Origin: Steroidobacteraceae bacterium
GTDB taxonomy: Bacteria > Pseudomonadota > Gammaproteobacteria > Steroidobacterales > Steroidobacteraceae
Direction: 5' to 3'
Assembly (NCBI GenBank): GCA_019187495.1
Contig: JABAQN010000022.1
Coordinates: 105,842-169,841, forward strand
Length of the DNA: 64,000 nucleotides
Each line of letters begins with the position of its first letter. Position 1 is the stretch's first letter. Below, in pieces: positions 45,726 to 54,465 of this stretch. Both the position numbers and the translations under genes were made by a program. The notes under the pieces were generated by a model. The model worked only from the letters and a program-made list of their open reading frames with translations. It was not told the origin of the DNA and searched no databases.

Positions 45726-47510
45726 ATGAAGCAATATCTCGTCTGTCTGCTCGTGGGCGCCACGCTCGCGCTCGGCGGCTGTCTCGATGAAGAAAAGACC
45801 GCCAACGCCGAGGTGCCGGGGGACCCGTTCACTCCGCCGCCGAGCAACACGGCGCCCACCATTTCCGGCTCGCCTGCCACGTCGGTGCGGGCCGGCACTG
45901 CCTATGTCTTCACGCCGACCGCGAGCGACGCGAACGGCGATCCGCTCACGTTCTCGGTCACGGGCCTGCCCGCGTGGGCCACGTTCAATGCCGCCACGGG
46001 CCGCATCAACGGCACGCCCGCGGAAGCGAACGTCGGTACCTCGGGCGACATCGTCATTTCGGTGACGGATGGCTCGGCGAGCGCCGCGCTCGCCGCATTT
46101 CGCATCACGGTCACGACCGGCGTGACACAGCCGGCGAACACGCCGCCGGTGATCTCCGGTGTCCCGCCGGCGAGCGTGCTGGTCGGCGCCTCGTATTCGT
46201 TCCAGCCGAATGCGAGCGATGCGAACGGCGACGCACTCACCTTCTCGATCGCCGGCATGCCGGCGTGGGCGACGTTCTCGACCGGCACGGGGCGACTCTC
46301 CGGCACGCCGGCGAGCGTCGGCACCTTCGGCAACATCGTCATCTCCGTCAGCGACGGCAAGGGCGGCAGCGCCTCGCTGCCCGCTTTCAGCATCCAGGTG
46401 CAGCCTCCGGCGAACCGCGCACCGACCATCGGTGGTTCGCCGCCGACGGCCGCGACCGTCGGCACCGCGTGGTCATTCCAGCCGACGGCGAGCGACCCGG
46501 ACGGCAACGCGCTCACTTTCAGCATCGCGAACCGTCCCGCCTGGGCGAGCTTCAACACGGGCACGGGGCGGCTCTCCGGCACCCCGACCGCCGCGGCGAC
46601 GCATTCGGGCATCGTCATCAGCGTCAGCGATGGCGCCGCCGGTGCTTCGCTGCCGGCATTCAGCATCACCGTGAGCGCCGCGGCGAATCGCGCCCCGACG
46701 ATCAGCGGCACGCCGTCGACGTCGGTCAACGCGGGCTCGGCGTACAGCTTCACGCCGAGCGCTTCCGATCCCGACGGCGACACGCTCGCGTTCGGCATCG
46801 CGAACCGGCCGGCCTGGGCGACGTTCAACACCACGACCGGGCGCCTCTCCGGCACGCCGGCCGCGAGCGACGCAGGCACGACGAGCAACATCGTGATCAG
46901 CGTCAGCGACGGCAGGGGCGGCAACGCGACGCTCGCCGCCTTCTCGCTCACCGTGAATGCGACCAACCGCGCGCCGACGATCTCGGGCACGCCGGCCACC
47001 GCCGTGAACGTCGGCGCGGCGTACAGCTTCACGCCGACGGCGTCCGACCCGGACAGCGGCGACACCATCGCGTTCGGCATCGCGAACCGGCCGGCCTGGG
47101 CGACCTTCGACACGGCGACCGGGCGGCTCTCCGGCACGCCGACCGCGGCCGATGTCGGCACGACCAGCAACATCGTGATCAGCGTCAGCGACGGCAAGGG
47201 CGGCAACGCCACATTGCCCGCGTTCTCGATCACCGTGAACAGCACTTCCACGGGCTCGGCGACGCTCACCTGGACCGCGCCGACGCAGAACGAGGACGGC
47301 AGCGCGCTCACGAACCTCGCCGGCTATCGCATCCTCTACGGCCGCAGCGCGACGTCGCTCGACCAGACGATCGACGTCGCAAACCCCGGCCTCACGACCT
47401 ACGTGGTCGACGATCTCGCGCAGGGCACCTGGTACTTCGCGATGCGCTCCTACACGAGCGGAGGGCTCGAGAGCGCGCCGACGAATGTCGTGAGCAAGCT
47501 GGTGCAGTAG
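45726..47510 (+). CDS. Surface adhesin-like lipoprotein with five Ig-like repeats, under c-di-GMP riboswitch
   Basis: A 594-residue lipoprotein: MKQYLVCLLVGATLALGGC has the lipobox Cys at residue 19. After a Pro-rich linker come five near-identical He_PIG/cadherin-like modules of about 92 residues (each starting N-x-A/P-P-T/V-I and passing through FSIANRPAWATFNTTTGRLSG and IVISVSDGKGG) and a final Fn3-like domain (LTWTAPTQNEDGSALTNLAGYRILYG to TNVVSKLVQ). Such acidic tandem Ig repeats with DPDGD motifs bind calcium and extend adhesins. The riboswitch upstream links it to c-di-GMP, as expected for biofilm attachment. The start is fixed by the signal peptide; an ATG at 45663 is too early. The smaller paralogue is at 43862. 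Confidence 0.88.
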   Translation: MKQYLVCLLVGATLALGGCLDEEKTANAEVPGDPFTPPPSNTAPTISGSPATSVRAGTAYVFTPTASDANGDPLTFSVTGLPAWATFNAATGRINGTPAEANVGTSGDIVISVTDGSASAALAAFRITVTTGVTQPANTPPVISGVPPASVLVGASYSFQPNASDANGDALTFSIAGMPAWATFSTGTGRLSGTPASVGTFGNIVISVSDGKGGSASLPAFSIQVQPPANRAPTIGGSPPTAATVGTAWSFQPTASDPDGNALTFSIANRPAWASFNTGTGRLSGTPTAAATHSGIVISVSDGAAGASLPAFSITVSAAANRAPTISGTPSTSVNAGSAYSFTPSASDPDGDTLAFGIANRPAWATFNTTTGRLSGTPAASDAGTTSNIVISVSDGRGGNATLAAFSLTVNATNRAPTISGTPATAVNVGAAYSFTPTASDPDSGDTIAFGIANRPAWATFDTATGRLSGTPTAADVGTTSNIVISVSDGKGGNATLPAFSITVNSTSTGSATLTWTAPTQNEDGSALTNLAGYRILYGRSATSLDQTIDVANPGLTTYVVDDLAQGTWYFAMRSYTSGGLESAPTNVVSKLVQ

Positions 47511-47523
47511 CGCCGGCCGGCTG

Positions 47524-48909
47524 CTATCGGCTCGCTTCGGCGAGCCGAGCGAGCGTGCGCTCGCGCCCGAGCAACGCGAGCGTCTGGTCGATCGGCGGTG
47601 ACACCGTCCCGCCACTGACCGCGACCCGCACCGGCTGGGCGACCTTCCCGAGGCCGACGCCGCGTTCCGTCGCGAACGCCTCGATCGCGGCGTGGATCGC
47701 CGGCGCCTGCCAGTCGCCGAGCGCCGCAAGCCGCTCCCGCAGGGCCACGAGCATCGCCTTTGCCTCGTCAGTGAGATGCTTCGCGACGGCCTTCGCGTCC
47801 CTCTCCACCGCATCGGTGAAGAAGAATCGGCTCGCAGCAGCCATTTCCTTCAGCGTCTTCGTGCGTTCGCGCTGCGCGAGGATCACGCCCTCGATCAATC
47901 GATCATCGCCCACCGGCAGGCCGCGCCGCGCGAGGTGCGGCTTCAGGTAACGCGCGACCTTCGCGGGCTCCGTGCGCATCAGGTGCTGCTGGTTGAGCCA
48001 CAGCAGCTTTTCCGGATTGAACGCCGAGGCCGCCTTGTTGACATCCCCGATATCGAACAGCGCGATCATTTCCTCGCGCGTGAAGATTTCCTGGTCGCCG
48101 TGCGACCAGCCGAGGCGCACGAGATAGTTGAGGAGCGCATCCGGCAGATAGCCCTCCTGCTCGTACTGCAGCACGCTCACGGCGCCGTGGCGCTTCGAGA
48201 GCTTCGCGCCGTCGGGCCCGAGGATCATCGGCACGTGCGCATACGCGGGCGGCGTGTGGCCGAGCGCGACCAGCATGTTCATCTGCCGCGGCGTGTTGTT
48301 GATGTGATCATCGCCGCGGATCACGTGCGTGACTCCCATGTCGGCATCGTCGACGACCACGCAGAAATTGTAGGTGGGCGTGCCGTCCGAGCGCGCGATG
48401 ATCAGGTCGTCGAGTTCGGAATTCCGGAACACGATGTCGCCGTGCACGAGGTCTTTCACGACGACGTCGCCCGCGAGCGGATTCCTGAACCGCACGACCG
48501 GCGCGACACCGGCCACGGGCGCCTTGCGATCGCGGCAGCGGCCGTCGTAGCGCGGTTTTTCCTTGCGCGCCGTCTGGGCCGCGCGCATCTGCTCGAGTTC
48601 CTCCTTCGAGCAGTAGCAGTGGTAAGCCGTGCCCGAATCGAGCATCTGCCCGATCACTTCCCGGTAGCGGTCGAAGCGCTGCGTCTGGTAGTACGGCCCG
48701 AGATCGTGGTCGAGGCCGAGCCAGTGCATGCCCTCGACGATCACGCGCACGGCCTCCTCGGTCGAGCGCTCGCGGTCGGTGTCCTCGACACGCAGGATGA
48801 ACCGGCCGCCGTGGCGGCGGGCCTGCAGCCACGAAAAGAGTGCCGTGCGCACCCCGCCGATGTGCAGCAGGCCGGTGGGGCTCGGGGCGAAGCGGGTGAC
48901 GATGCTCAT
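47524..48909 (-). CDS. gltX: Glutamate-tRNA ligase
   Basis: A 461-residue class I aminoacyl-tRNA synthetase charging tRNA-Glu with glutamate. The ATP-binding HIGH-type motif is PSPTGLLHIGG, and KLSKRHG is the KMSKS loop. The CYCSKEELEQMRAAQTARKE region with paired cysteines, as in the zinc-containing region, follows. Its length fits the usual 460-500 residues. The gene is convergent with the adhesin and 13 nt from its stop; GCCGGCCGGC between them is a self-complementary stem without a clear T run. The ATG at 48909 gives the conserved start RFAPSPTG. Confidence 0.97.
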   Translation of the reverse strand: MSIVTRFAPSPTGLLHIGGVRTALFSWLQARRHGGRFILRVEDTDRERSTEEAVRVIVEGMHWLGLDHDLGPYYQTQRFDRYREVIGQMLDSGTAYHCYCSKEELEQMRAAQTARKEKPRYDGRCRDRKAPVAGVAPVVRFRNPLAGDVVVKDLVHGDIVFRNSELDDLIIARSDGTPTYNFCVVVDDADMGVTHVIRGDDHINNTPRQMNMLVALGHTPPAYAHVPMILGPDGAKLSKRHGAVSVLQYEQEGYLPDALLNYLVRLGWSHGDQEIFTREEMIALFDIGDVNKAASAFNPEKLLWLNQQHLMRTEPAKVARYLKPHLARRGLPVGDDRLIEGVILAQRERTKTLKEMAAASRFFFTDAVERDAKAVAKHLTDEAKAMLVALRERLAALGDWQAPAIHAAIEAFATERGVGLGKVAQPVRVAVSGGTVSPPIDQTLALLGRERTLARLAEASR

Positions 48910-48973
48910 GGGGGCGCGAATGGTAGCAGAGCGCCCCGAGCCCGGCCCGACCGCCCCGAGCGGGCGGCGCCGC

Positions 48974-49723
48974 TCAGCCCATGTGCAGCCCGCCGTTCAA
49001 CGAGAAATCGGCGCCGGTCGCGAACCCCGCCTGGTCCGATGCGAGCCAGGCCACGATGCTCGCGACCTCGTCGGGTTCACCGAGCCGCTTGATCGGGATC
49101 GACGCGACGATCTTCTCGAGCACGTCCGGACGGATCGCGCGCACCATGTCGGTGCCGATGTAGCCCGGCGACACGGTGTTGACGGTGATGCCGTTGGCGG
49201 CAACTTCCTGCGCGAGCGCCATCGTGAAGCCGTGGATGCCGGCCTTCGCGGTCGAGTAGTTCGTCTGCCCGAACTGGCCCTTCTGGCCATTGACGGACGA
49301 GATATTGACGATGCGGCCCCAGCCGCGATCGATCATGCCGTCGATCACCTGCTTCGTGACGTGGAAGAGGCTGTTGAGATTCGTTTCGATGACCGCGCGC
49401 CAGGCCTCGTGCGGCATCCTGCGAAACGTGCCGTCACGCGTGATTCCGGCGTTGTTGACCAGCACATCGACCGGGCCGATCTCCTCCTTCACTTTGCGCA
49501 GCGCGGCCTGGGTCGACTCCCAGTCGGCGACGTTACCCTCCGATGCGTGCACGTCGTAGCCCGCCGCACGCATGTCCGCGATCCAGCGGTCCTTGCGCTG
49601 CGATCCCGGCCCGCAGCCGGCGACGACGACATGTCCGCTTTCGCACAACTTTCGGCAAATCGCGGTACCGATCCCGCCCATGCCGCCCGTGACGTACGCG
49701 ATCCTCTTCTTCGCTGTGGCCAT
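48974..49723 (-). CDS. phaB: Acetoacetyl-CoA reductase
   Basis: A 249-residue short-chain dehydrogenase that makes (R)-3-hydroxybutyryl-CoA from acetoacetyl-CoA with NADPH for PHA synthesis. The glycine-rich TGGMGGIGTAI, NNAGITRDGTFRRM (as in PhaB), ISSVNGQKGQFGQTNYSTAKAG (Ser-Tyr-Lys triad) and PGYIGTDMVRA are present. An excellent GGGGAGGTG ribosome binding site precedes the ATG. It lies 66 nt downstream of class I phaC on the same strand. Confidence 0.93.
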   Translation of the reverse strand: MATAKKRIAYVTGGMGGIGTAICRKLCESGHVVVAGCGPGSQRKDRWIADMRAAGYDVHASEGNVADWESTQAALRKVKEEIGPVDVLVNNAGITRDGTFRRMPHEAWRAVIETNLNSLFHVTKQVIDGMIDRGWGRIVNISSVNGQKGQFGQTNYSTAKAGIHGFTMALAQEVAANGITVNTVSPGYIGTDMVRAIRPDVLEKIVASIPIKRLGEPDEVASIVAWLASDQAGFATGADFSLNGGLHMG

Positions 49724-49789
49724 GGCACCTCCCCGTTGGTTCCCGAGCAGGGTGCGCCCGATGCGGCCGTTCGTAAACTCTGGCGCGAC

Positions 49790-51556
49790 TCAACGCACGC
49801 GTACATACTCTCCGGGTGCGGCGCCGAGCGGCGCGTAGCCCGCGGCCTCGTTCCCCGTCGGCGGAGGCGGCACGAGCGTCTCGCTCGAGTGTGCCGTGAC
49901 CCAGCGCTCCCATGCCGGCCACCATGCACCCTGCTCGATCGAGGTGGTGCGCTCCCATTCTTCGGGCGACAGGGTCGTCGTCGTGTCCTGCCACGTTCGC
50001 ATGCGGAACCGGCGCTTCGGGTGCTGCGGCCCGGTCACGATGCCGGCGTTGTGCCCGCCGCTCGTCAGCAGGAAGGTGTAATCGCCCGAACGGGTGAGCC
50101 TGCGCAGCTTGTACACCGAGTGCCACGGCGCGACGTGATCCGTTTCCGTACCGACCACGAACATCGGCAGCGTGATGCGCTTGAGGTCGATCGGCGTTCC
50201 CGCGAACGTGAACTCACCTTTCGCGAGCTCATTGCGCAGGTAGAGCCGGGTCAGGTACTCGGTGTGCATGCGGTACGGCATCCGCGTGCCATCGGCGTTC
50301 CACGACATCAGGTCGTTCGGCCGTTCCGATTCGCCGCGCAGGTACTTCTTCACCGCGGGCGACCACAGCAGATCCTGGGAGCGCAGCATCGTGAAGGCCG
50401 CGCCCATGCGCTTGCTGTCGAGCACGCCGGCGCGGTGCATCACCGCCTCCAGCCGGTCGAGCTGCTGCGGGCTGATGAAAAGCGACAGTTCGCCGGGCTC
50501 GGAGAAGTCGGCCTGCGCGGCGAGCAACGTCATCGAAGCGAGTCGCTCGTCGCCCGCCTGCGCGAGCGCCGCCGCCGCAATCGTCAGCAGCGTACCGCCG
50601 ATGCAGTAGCCGAGCGCGTGCACCTTGCGCCCGGGCATGACCGCGCTCACCGCATCGAGCGCGGCGAAAAAGCCCTCGCGCACATAGTCGTCCATGCCGA
50701 GGTCGCGGTCGGCCTCCGTGGGGTTCTTCCAGGACATCAGGAAGACCGTGTGCCCGCGCTCGACCAGGTAGCGCACGAACGAGTTGTGCGGCGACAGGTC
50801 GAGGATGTAGTACTTCATGATCCAGGCCGGCGTGATCAGGATCGGCTCGGCCTGCACCGTGGCGGTCTGCGGTGAATACTGGATCACCTCGATCAGGCGA
50901 TTGCGCAGGATCACCTCTCCGGGCGTCACCGCAACGCGCGCGCCGACCATGTACTCCTCGGTGCCCGCGGGTGGGCGATCTTCGACGAGACGCTGCAGGT
51001 CGTCGACGAAACTGCTGAAACCGCGCACGAGGTTCTGCCCGGCCTCCGCACGCGTCGCCTCGAGCAACTCCGGATTGGTCGCGAGATAATTCGCAGGCGA
51101 GGCGAGATTCGCCGCCTGGCGGCCGGCGAACTCCATCAGCTGCGCGCTGCGGGCGGGCAAATCCCGGGGCGCCGCGACGGCCTCGCGCCACCAGGCGTCC
51201 CAGTTCGAGTAGGCGTGCGCGTAAACATTGAACGGCCAGACATTCCAGGCGTCGCCCGCGAAGCGCGGGTCGCGCGAAGCCGGCTCAGTCGGCTGGCCGG
51301 CGCGCAGCGCGAACAGCCAGTTGTCGAGCGCCTTGTCGAAGGCGCTGCTCGCGAGCGCCGCGCTTCGATCCGGCGCCTTCGCGAGGCCGAGGAACCAGTC
51401 CCACCACGCCTGCCCGTATTCCTCGGTGGCGAGGCCGCCGGTGAGCGCCGCGAGCCGCGCGCGAAACTCGCGCTGCAACTCCGAGGCCTCGTCACCCGGG
51501 GTCGCCGTCGCACGTGGGCCTGAATCGGCGGACTGTTTCGATTGCGTGTCGTTCAC
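49790..51556 (-). CDS. phaC: Class I polyhydroxyalkanoate synthase
   Basis: A 588-residue PHA polymerase, the length of class I enzymes. The lipase-like box GYCIGGT has the catalytic Cys318; later a VVGTETDHVAPWHSVYKL region gives Asp, and LTSGGHNAGIV the His. The N-terminal domain (WPFNVYAHAYSNWDAWW) is typical of class I. It polymerises 3-hydroxyacyl-CoA on granules in the cytoplasm. Upstream is a strong terminator that separates it from the phasin gene. A second, class III, synthase is on the other strand at 54462, an unusual double arrangement. Confidence 0.94.
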   Translation of the reverse strand: MNDTQSKQSADSGPRATATPGDEASELQREFRARLAALTGGLATEEYGQAWWDWFLGLAKAPDRSAALASSAFDKALDNWLFALRAGQPTEPASRDPRFAGDAWNVWPFNVYAHAYSNWDAWWREAVAAPRDLPARSAQLMEFAGRQAANLASPANYLATNPELLEATRAEAGQNLVRGFSSFVDDLQRLVEDRPPAGTEEYMVGARVAVTPGEVILRNRLIEVIQYSPQTATVQAEPILITPAWIMKYYILDLSPHNSFVRYLVERGHTVFLMSWKNPTEADRDLGMDDYVREGFFAALDAVSAVMPGRKVHALGYCIGGTLLTIAAAALAQAGDERLASMTLLAAQADFSEPGELSLFISPQQLDRLEAVMHRAGVLDSKRMGAAFTMLRSQDLLWSPAVKKYLRGESERPNDLMSWNADGTRMPYRMHTEYLTRLYLRNELAKGEFTFAGTPIDLKRITLPMFVVGTETDHVAPWHSVYKLRRLTRSGDYTFLLTSGGHNAGIVTGPQHPKRRFRMRTWQDTTTTLSPEEWERTTSIEQGAWWPAWERWVTAHSSETLVPPPPTGNEAAGYAPLGAAPGEYVRVR

Positions 51557-51576
51557 TTGCGCACTGCTCCGAAATG

Positions 51577-51610
51577 AAAAAGGGCCGGGGCGGTATTCCC
51601 GCCCCGGCCC
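51577..51610 (-). terminator. Rho-independent terminator after phasin gene
   Basis: On the minus strand a perfect 12-bp stem GGGCCGGGGCGG/CCGCCCCGGCCC with a 5-nt loop is followed by five T residues. It lies 51 nt past the phasin stop and 21 nt before the phaC start, so the phasin transcript should end here while phaC can be partly attenuated or has its own promoter. Confidence 0.92.
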
Positions 51611-51660
51611 ATGTTACCCGCTCGAGCCGGCGTCGCCGCGCTCGATGTCGTCGGGATCGA

Positions 51661-52020
51661 TCAGGCGGCCTTTTTGCGGGCAGCCGTCGTCACCGTGTCG
51701 GCCGCGTCCGAGAGCACGCCCGTCAGCGAGTTCTGCGCTTCCTTCGCGATCGTCACGAGCTCTTCGGTGCGCTTCTGCAGCTTCGTGGTGAACTCGGTGC
51801 CCAGCTCGCGCTGCGCGGCCGTGAAGTCTTCACCCGACTGCGCGGCCAGCGTGGCCTTGGCGGCGTGCAGCGAAAACTCGAGGTAATCGCCGGCGACGGC
51901 GTACTGGTGGCGAACGAATCGCTCGAGGGCCTTGAAGCCTTCGGCCTGCGCGCGCTGCGCCGGGGCGAACGCGTCACGGTAGGTCTTGAGCCAGTTGTTC
52001 AGGTCAAATTTCTCGGTCAT
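51661..52020 (-). CDS. Phasin family protein
   Basis: A 119-residue helical granule-coating protein. MTEKFDLNNWLKTYRDAFAPAQRAQAEGFKALERFV begins the family domain, with repeated amphipathic Ala/Glu-rich helices and a VTTAARKKAA end. The ATG at 52020 is chosen over 52038 for the normal beginning. It covers PHA granules and limits their size. Its promoter region is AT-rich and holds a TGCACTGCA motif shared with phaR. Confidence 0.88.
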   Translation of the reverse strand: MTEKFDLNNWLKTYRDAFAPAQRAQAEGFKALERFVRHQYAVAGDYLEFSLHAAKATLAAQSGEDFTAAQRELGTEFTTKLQKRTEELVTIAKEAQNSLTGVLSDAADTVTTAARKKAA

Positions 52021-52083
52021 GTCAGCGCTCCTGTGCATTCGGGGGGTCGGTCATCCAAGTGCGCGTATCCTAGCGCATTTGTA

Positions 52084-52092
52084 TGCACTGCA
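52084..52092. promoter_or_regulatory. TGCACTGCA site in phasin promoter, candidate PhaR operator
   Basis: TGCACTGCA lies 64 nt upstream of the phasin ATG in an AT-rich spacer. The same nine bases occur at 53502-53510 just before phaR. PhaR repressors are known to bind TGC/GCA inverted repeats at phasin and phaR promoters, so PhaR binding is a reasonable inference. Confidence 0.5.
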
Positions 52093-52193
52093 CAATAGCC
52101 TGGCACCAATTATTTGTGTACGTAACGTATTGATTAATAGGAATTTTCAAAAACGCGCTCAAAAATACGTAATGCACCGCATCTATACAATCC

Positions 52194-52955
52194 TCAAATG
52201 CGCAGCCCGCCATCCAGGTCGAGGCAGCGGCCGGTGAAGAAATCATTGCGGGCGATGAACAGCGCCGCTTCCGCGATTTCCTCGGGCTCGCCGAGTCGCC
52301 CGGCGGGCACCGGCGCGACGATGCGCTCGAGCAGTTCCGGCTTCATCGAGGCGAGGATGTCGGTGCGCGAATAGCCGGGCGCGATCGCGCCCGCGCGGAT
52401 GCCGTAGCGCGCGAGCTCCTTGGCCCATACGACCGCCATGGACTCGACACCCGCCTTGGCGGCGCTGTAATTCGTTTGTCCGGTATTGCCGTGGCGCGAG
52501 ACGCTCGAGATGTTGATGATCACGCCGCCCCGTCCCTGCTTCACCATGTGGGTCGCCACTTCGCGCCCGCAGAGGAAGACGCCCGTCAGGTTCACGTCGA
52601 TGACGGCCTGCCACTTCGACAGCGGCAGCTTTTCGATCACCGCGCCATCCTTCACCTTGACGAGCAGCGCGTCCTTGACGATGCCGGCGTTGTTGACGAG
52701 CACGTCGATGCGGCCGAAGTCCGCTGCGATCTTCTCCATGACCTCGCACACGGCCACCTCGTCGGCGACATTGGCGGCGTAGGCGCGCGCCTCGACGCCA
52801 TGCGACTCGACCAGTGAAAGTGTTTCGTCGAGGTCCTCGACGCGCAGGTCGATCAGCGCGAGATTCGAGCCCTCTTTCGCGAAGCGCAGCGCCATGGCCC
52901 GGCCAATGCCGCGCGCGGCGCCCGTTACAACGGTGGTGCAACCAGTCAGGTGCAT
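52194..52955 (-). CDS. SDR-family oxidoreductase (FabG/PhaB-like)
   Basis: A 253-residue NAD(P)-dependent short-chain dehydrogenase with TGAARGIGRAMALRFA, NNAGIV, ISSVSRHGNTGQTNYSAAKAG (Ser, Tyr, Lys) and PGYSRTDILA. It is distinct from phaB at 48974 and more like FabG-type reductases. It is 20 nt downstream of phaR on the same strand, so it may supply reduced 3-hydroxyacyl units for PHA or act in fatty-acid metabolism. An IEKLPLSKW insert before the active-site Asn region is present. The ATG follows GAAAGACTCC, a weak ribosome binding site. Confidence 0.85.
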   Translation of the reverse strand: MHLTGCTTVVTGAARGIGRAMALRFAKEGSNLALIDLRVEDLDETLSLVESHGVEARAYAANVADEVAVCEVMEKIAADFGRIDVLVNNAGIVKDALLVKVKDGAVIEKLPLSKWQAVIDVNLTGVFLCGREVATHMVKQGRGGVIINISSVSRHGNTGQTNYSAAKAGVESMAVVWAKELARYGIRAGAIAPGYSRTDILASMKPELLERIVAPVPAGRLGEPEEIAEAALFIARNDFFTGRCLDLDGGLRI

Positions 52956-52975
52956 GCGGAGTCTTTCAGCAAGCC

Positions 52976-53473
52976 TCAGCGCTTGCGTCGTTTGCCGGCC
53001 TCGCCGGGTTCGGTGGGAGATGCGGAGGGTGCGGGCGTGACGCTCGACAGCATCGACGCCTGCATCTGCGCCCAGAGTTCCATGTTCTGCCGGGCGAGTT
53101 CCGCGAGCGGCGCCATCGGCGTCTTCAGCGCGCGGGTCATTTCGTCCTGCATCACGCGCTGCTGCTGCATGATGCCGCCGAGGCTCTGCTCGATGTAGCG
53201 CGTGAACACTTCCTGCACGGGATTGCCGTAGAAGCGCACGATGGCCTCGAGAACCTCGGTGGACAGCACCGGTGTGCCGAACTGCTCCTGCTCGGCGATG
53301 ATCTGCAGGAGGATCTGCCGCGTCAGGTCCTCGCCGGACTTGTCGTCGACGACCTTGATCTTTTCGCCGCCGACGATCAGCTTGCGCAGGTCCTCGAGCG
53401 TGACGTGGCGGCTCGCCGTGGCGTCATAGAGCCGGCGGTTGGTGTATTTCTTGATGACACGAGCTTCTGCCAC
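52976..53473 (-). CDS. phaR: PHA synthesis repressor
   Basis: About 165 residues from a GTG start at 53473, giving the typical opening VAEARVIKKYTNRRLYDATASRHVTLEDL. A longer GTG frame at 53506 exists but would overlap the TGCACTGCA element and lacks a good ribosome binding site. The N-terminal domain binds DNA and PHA; the middle region (FYGNPVQEVFTRYIEQSLGGIMQQQ) is the second family domain. It represses phasin and its own gene until PHA granules titrate it. Divergent from phaE at 53686. Confidence 0.9.
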   Translation of the reverse strand: MAEARVIKKYTNRRLYDATASRHVTLEDLRKLIVGGEKIKVVDDKSGEDLTRQILLQIIAEQEQFGTPVLSTEVLEAIVRFYGNPVQEVFTRYIEQSLGGIMQQQRVMQDEMTRALKTPMAPLAELARQNMELWAQMQASMLSSVTPAPSASPTEPGEAGKRRKR

Positions 53474-53501
53474 GAGAACCCCGCTACCTGAAAGGTTCCT
53501 T

Positions 53502-53510
53502 TGCACTGCA
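53502..53510. promoter_or_regulatory. TGCACTGCA site before phaR, candidate PhaR operator
   Basis: The same nonamer as in the phasin promoter. It lies 29 nt upstream of the chosen phaR GTG start and between phaR and the divergent phaE, a suitable place for autoregulation. Confidence 0.5.
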
Positions 53511-53685
53511 ATGTAGCACGACGGAAATCCTGTGTGCCATCAGCATCAATGCGACTTGATCATCAATATAATTAAACGGTTACGCGACCCATGAGGCCTG
53601 CACCACGCCCCGTCCACCTTCACCTCAGGTATTTTGCGATGCATTCCACAGTTCCGGTTTCCGATCTCAGCACGAGCGCCGTGCC

Positions 53686-54465
53686 ATGAATGCAGCTTCC
53701 GGCGGCGCGCCCGACTGGTGGTCACTCTTCACCCGCATGCCGTTCATGGGGGCCGCCGCCCCGGGCATGGATGCCCCGGGCATGGGCGCCTGGCCTGGCG
53801 GCCCGGCCGATGCCGGCTCGATCCCGCTGCAGCAGTTCCTCGCCGCCTGCCAGCGGCACATGGCGCTGATGCAGGGCCTGGCCACGGAACTGGGCAAGGG
53901 TGCGAACGAGACGGGCGCGGCAGCGCTGGTCGAGCGGCTGGGTGCCTGGCAGCGCACGATGGGATCGGGTAGCGCCGACCCCTTCGGGCTGCTGCGCGAC
54001 CTCGGGGCGTTCGGCGTCCCCGCCGCCCACCCCCAACTCGCACACCTGGGCCGCCTCACGTCGCTGCAGTCGCGCGCGTTGCTGCTGCAGGCCCGCATGC
54101 TCGAGCATGGCGCCGAAATCGCCCGCGATGCCATGGAGCGATTCGCGGCACGCGCGCAGCAACCCGCGCCGACACTGTCTTCGCTGTACACCGCCTGGAT
54201 CGATTGCGCGGAAGAGGCCTACGCCGCGCGCGTGCATCGCGAAGACTACTGCCAGACGCAGGCGGAACTGACGAATACGCTGAGCGCGCTGCGACTCGAG
54301 CAGCAGACGCAGTTCGAGACCTGGGCGCGCGCGCTCGATCTGCCGACACGCGAGGAAGTCAACGCATTGATCCGTCGCATCAGGGCGCTCGAGAAGACAC
54401 AGCTGGAATCGGCGCCGAAGCGAAAGGCGGCGCAGCGCGGCGCCGGCAGGAAGCGCCAGCGATGA
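53686..54465 (+). CDS. phaE: Class III PHA synthase subunit PhaE
   Basis: A 259-residue protein opening MNAASGGAPDWWSLFTRM and rich in Gly, Pro and Met, then helical with QLAHLGRLTSLQSRALLLQARMLEHG and TWARALDLPTREEVNALIRRIRALEKTQ, the PhaE C-terminal signature, and a basic tail. It overlaps class III phaC by 4 nt (ATGA), as in other phaE-phaC operons. It is the noncatalytic subunit that activates PhaC. The 211-nt gap to phaR should contain its promoter. Confidence 0.88.
   Translation: MNAASGGAPDWWSLFTRMPFMGAAAPGMDAPGMGAWPGGPADAGSIPLQQFLAACQRHMALMQGLATELGKGANETGAAALVERLGAWQRTMGSGSADPFGLLRDLGAFGVPAAHPQLAHLGRLTSLQSRALLLQARMLEHGAEIARDAMERFAARAQQPAPTLSSLYTAWIDCAEEAYAARVHREDYCQTQAELTNTLSALRLEQQTQFETWARALDLPTREEVNALIRRIRALEKTQLESAPKRKAAQRGAGRKRQR

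Noticed and set aside
45902..47311. Long minus-strand frame over the Ig-like lipoprotein
   Set aside because: Repeats in the real gene keep the opposite frame open; no start signal or family is visible.
45726..47510. Direct DNA repeats that might be a CRISPR or satellite array
   Set aside because: They are coding repeats of about 276 bp, diverged at the third codon position, with no spacers.
47505..47530. Bidirectional terminator between adhesin and gltX
   Set aside because: GCCGGCCGGC is self-complementary but short, with no T tract on either strand, so I do not list it as a terminator.
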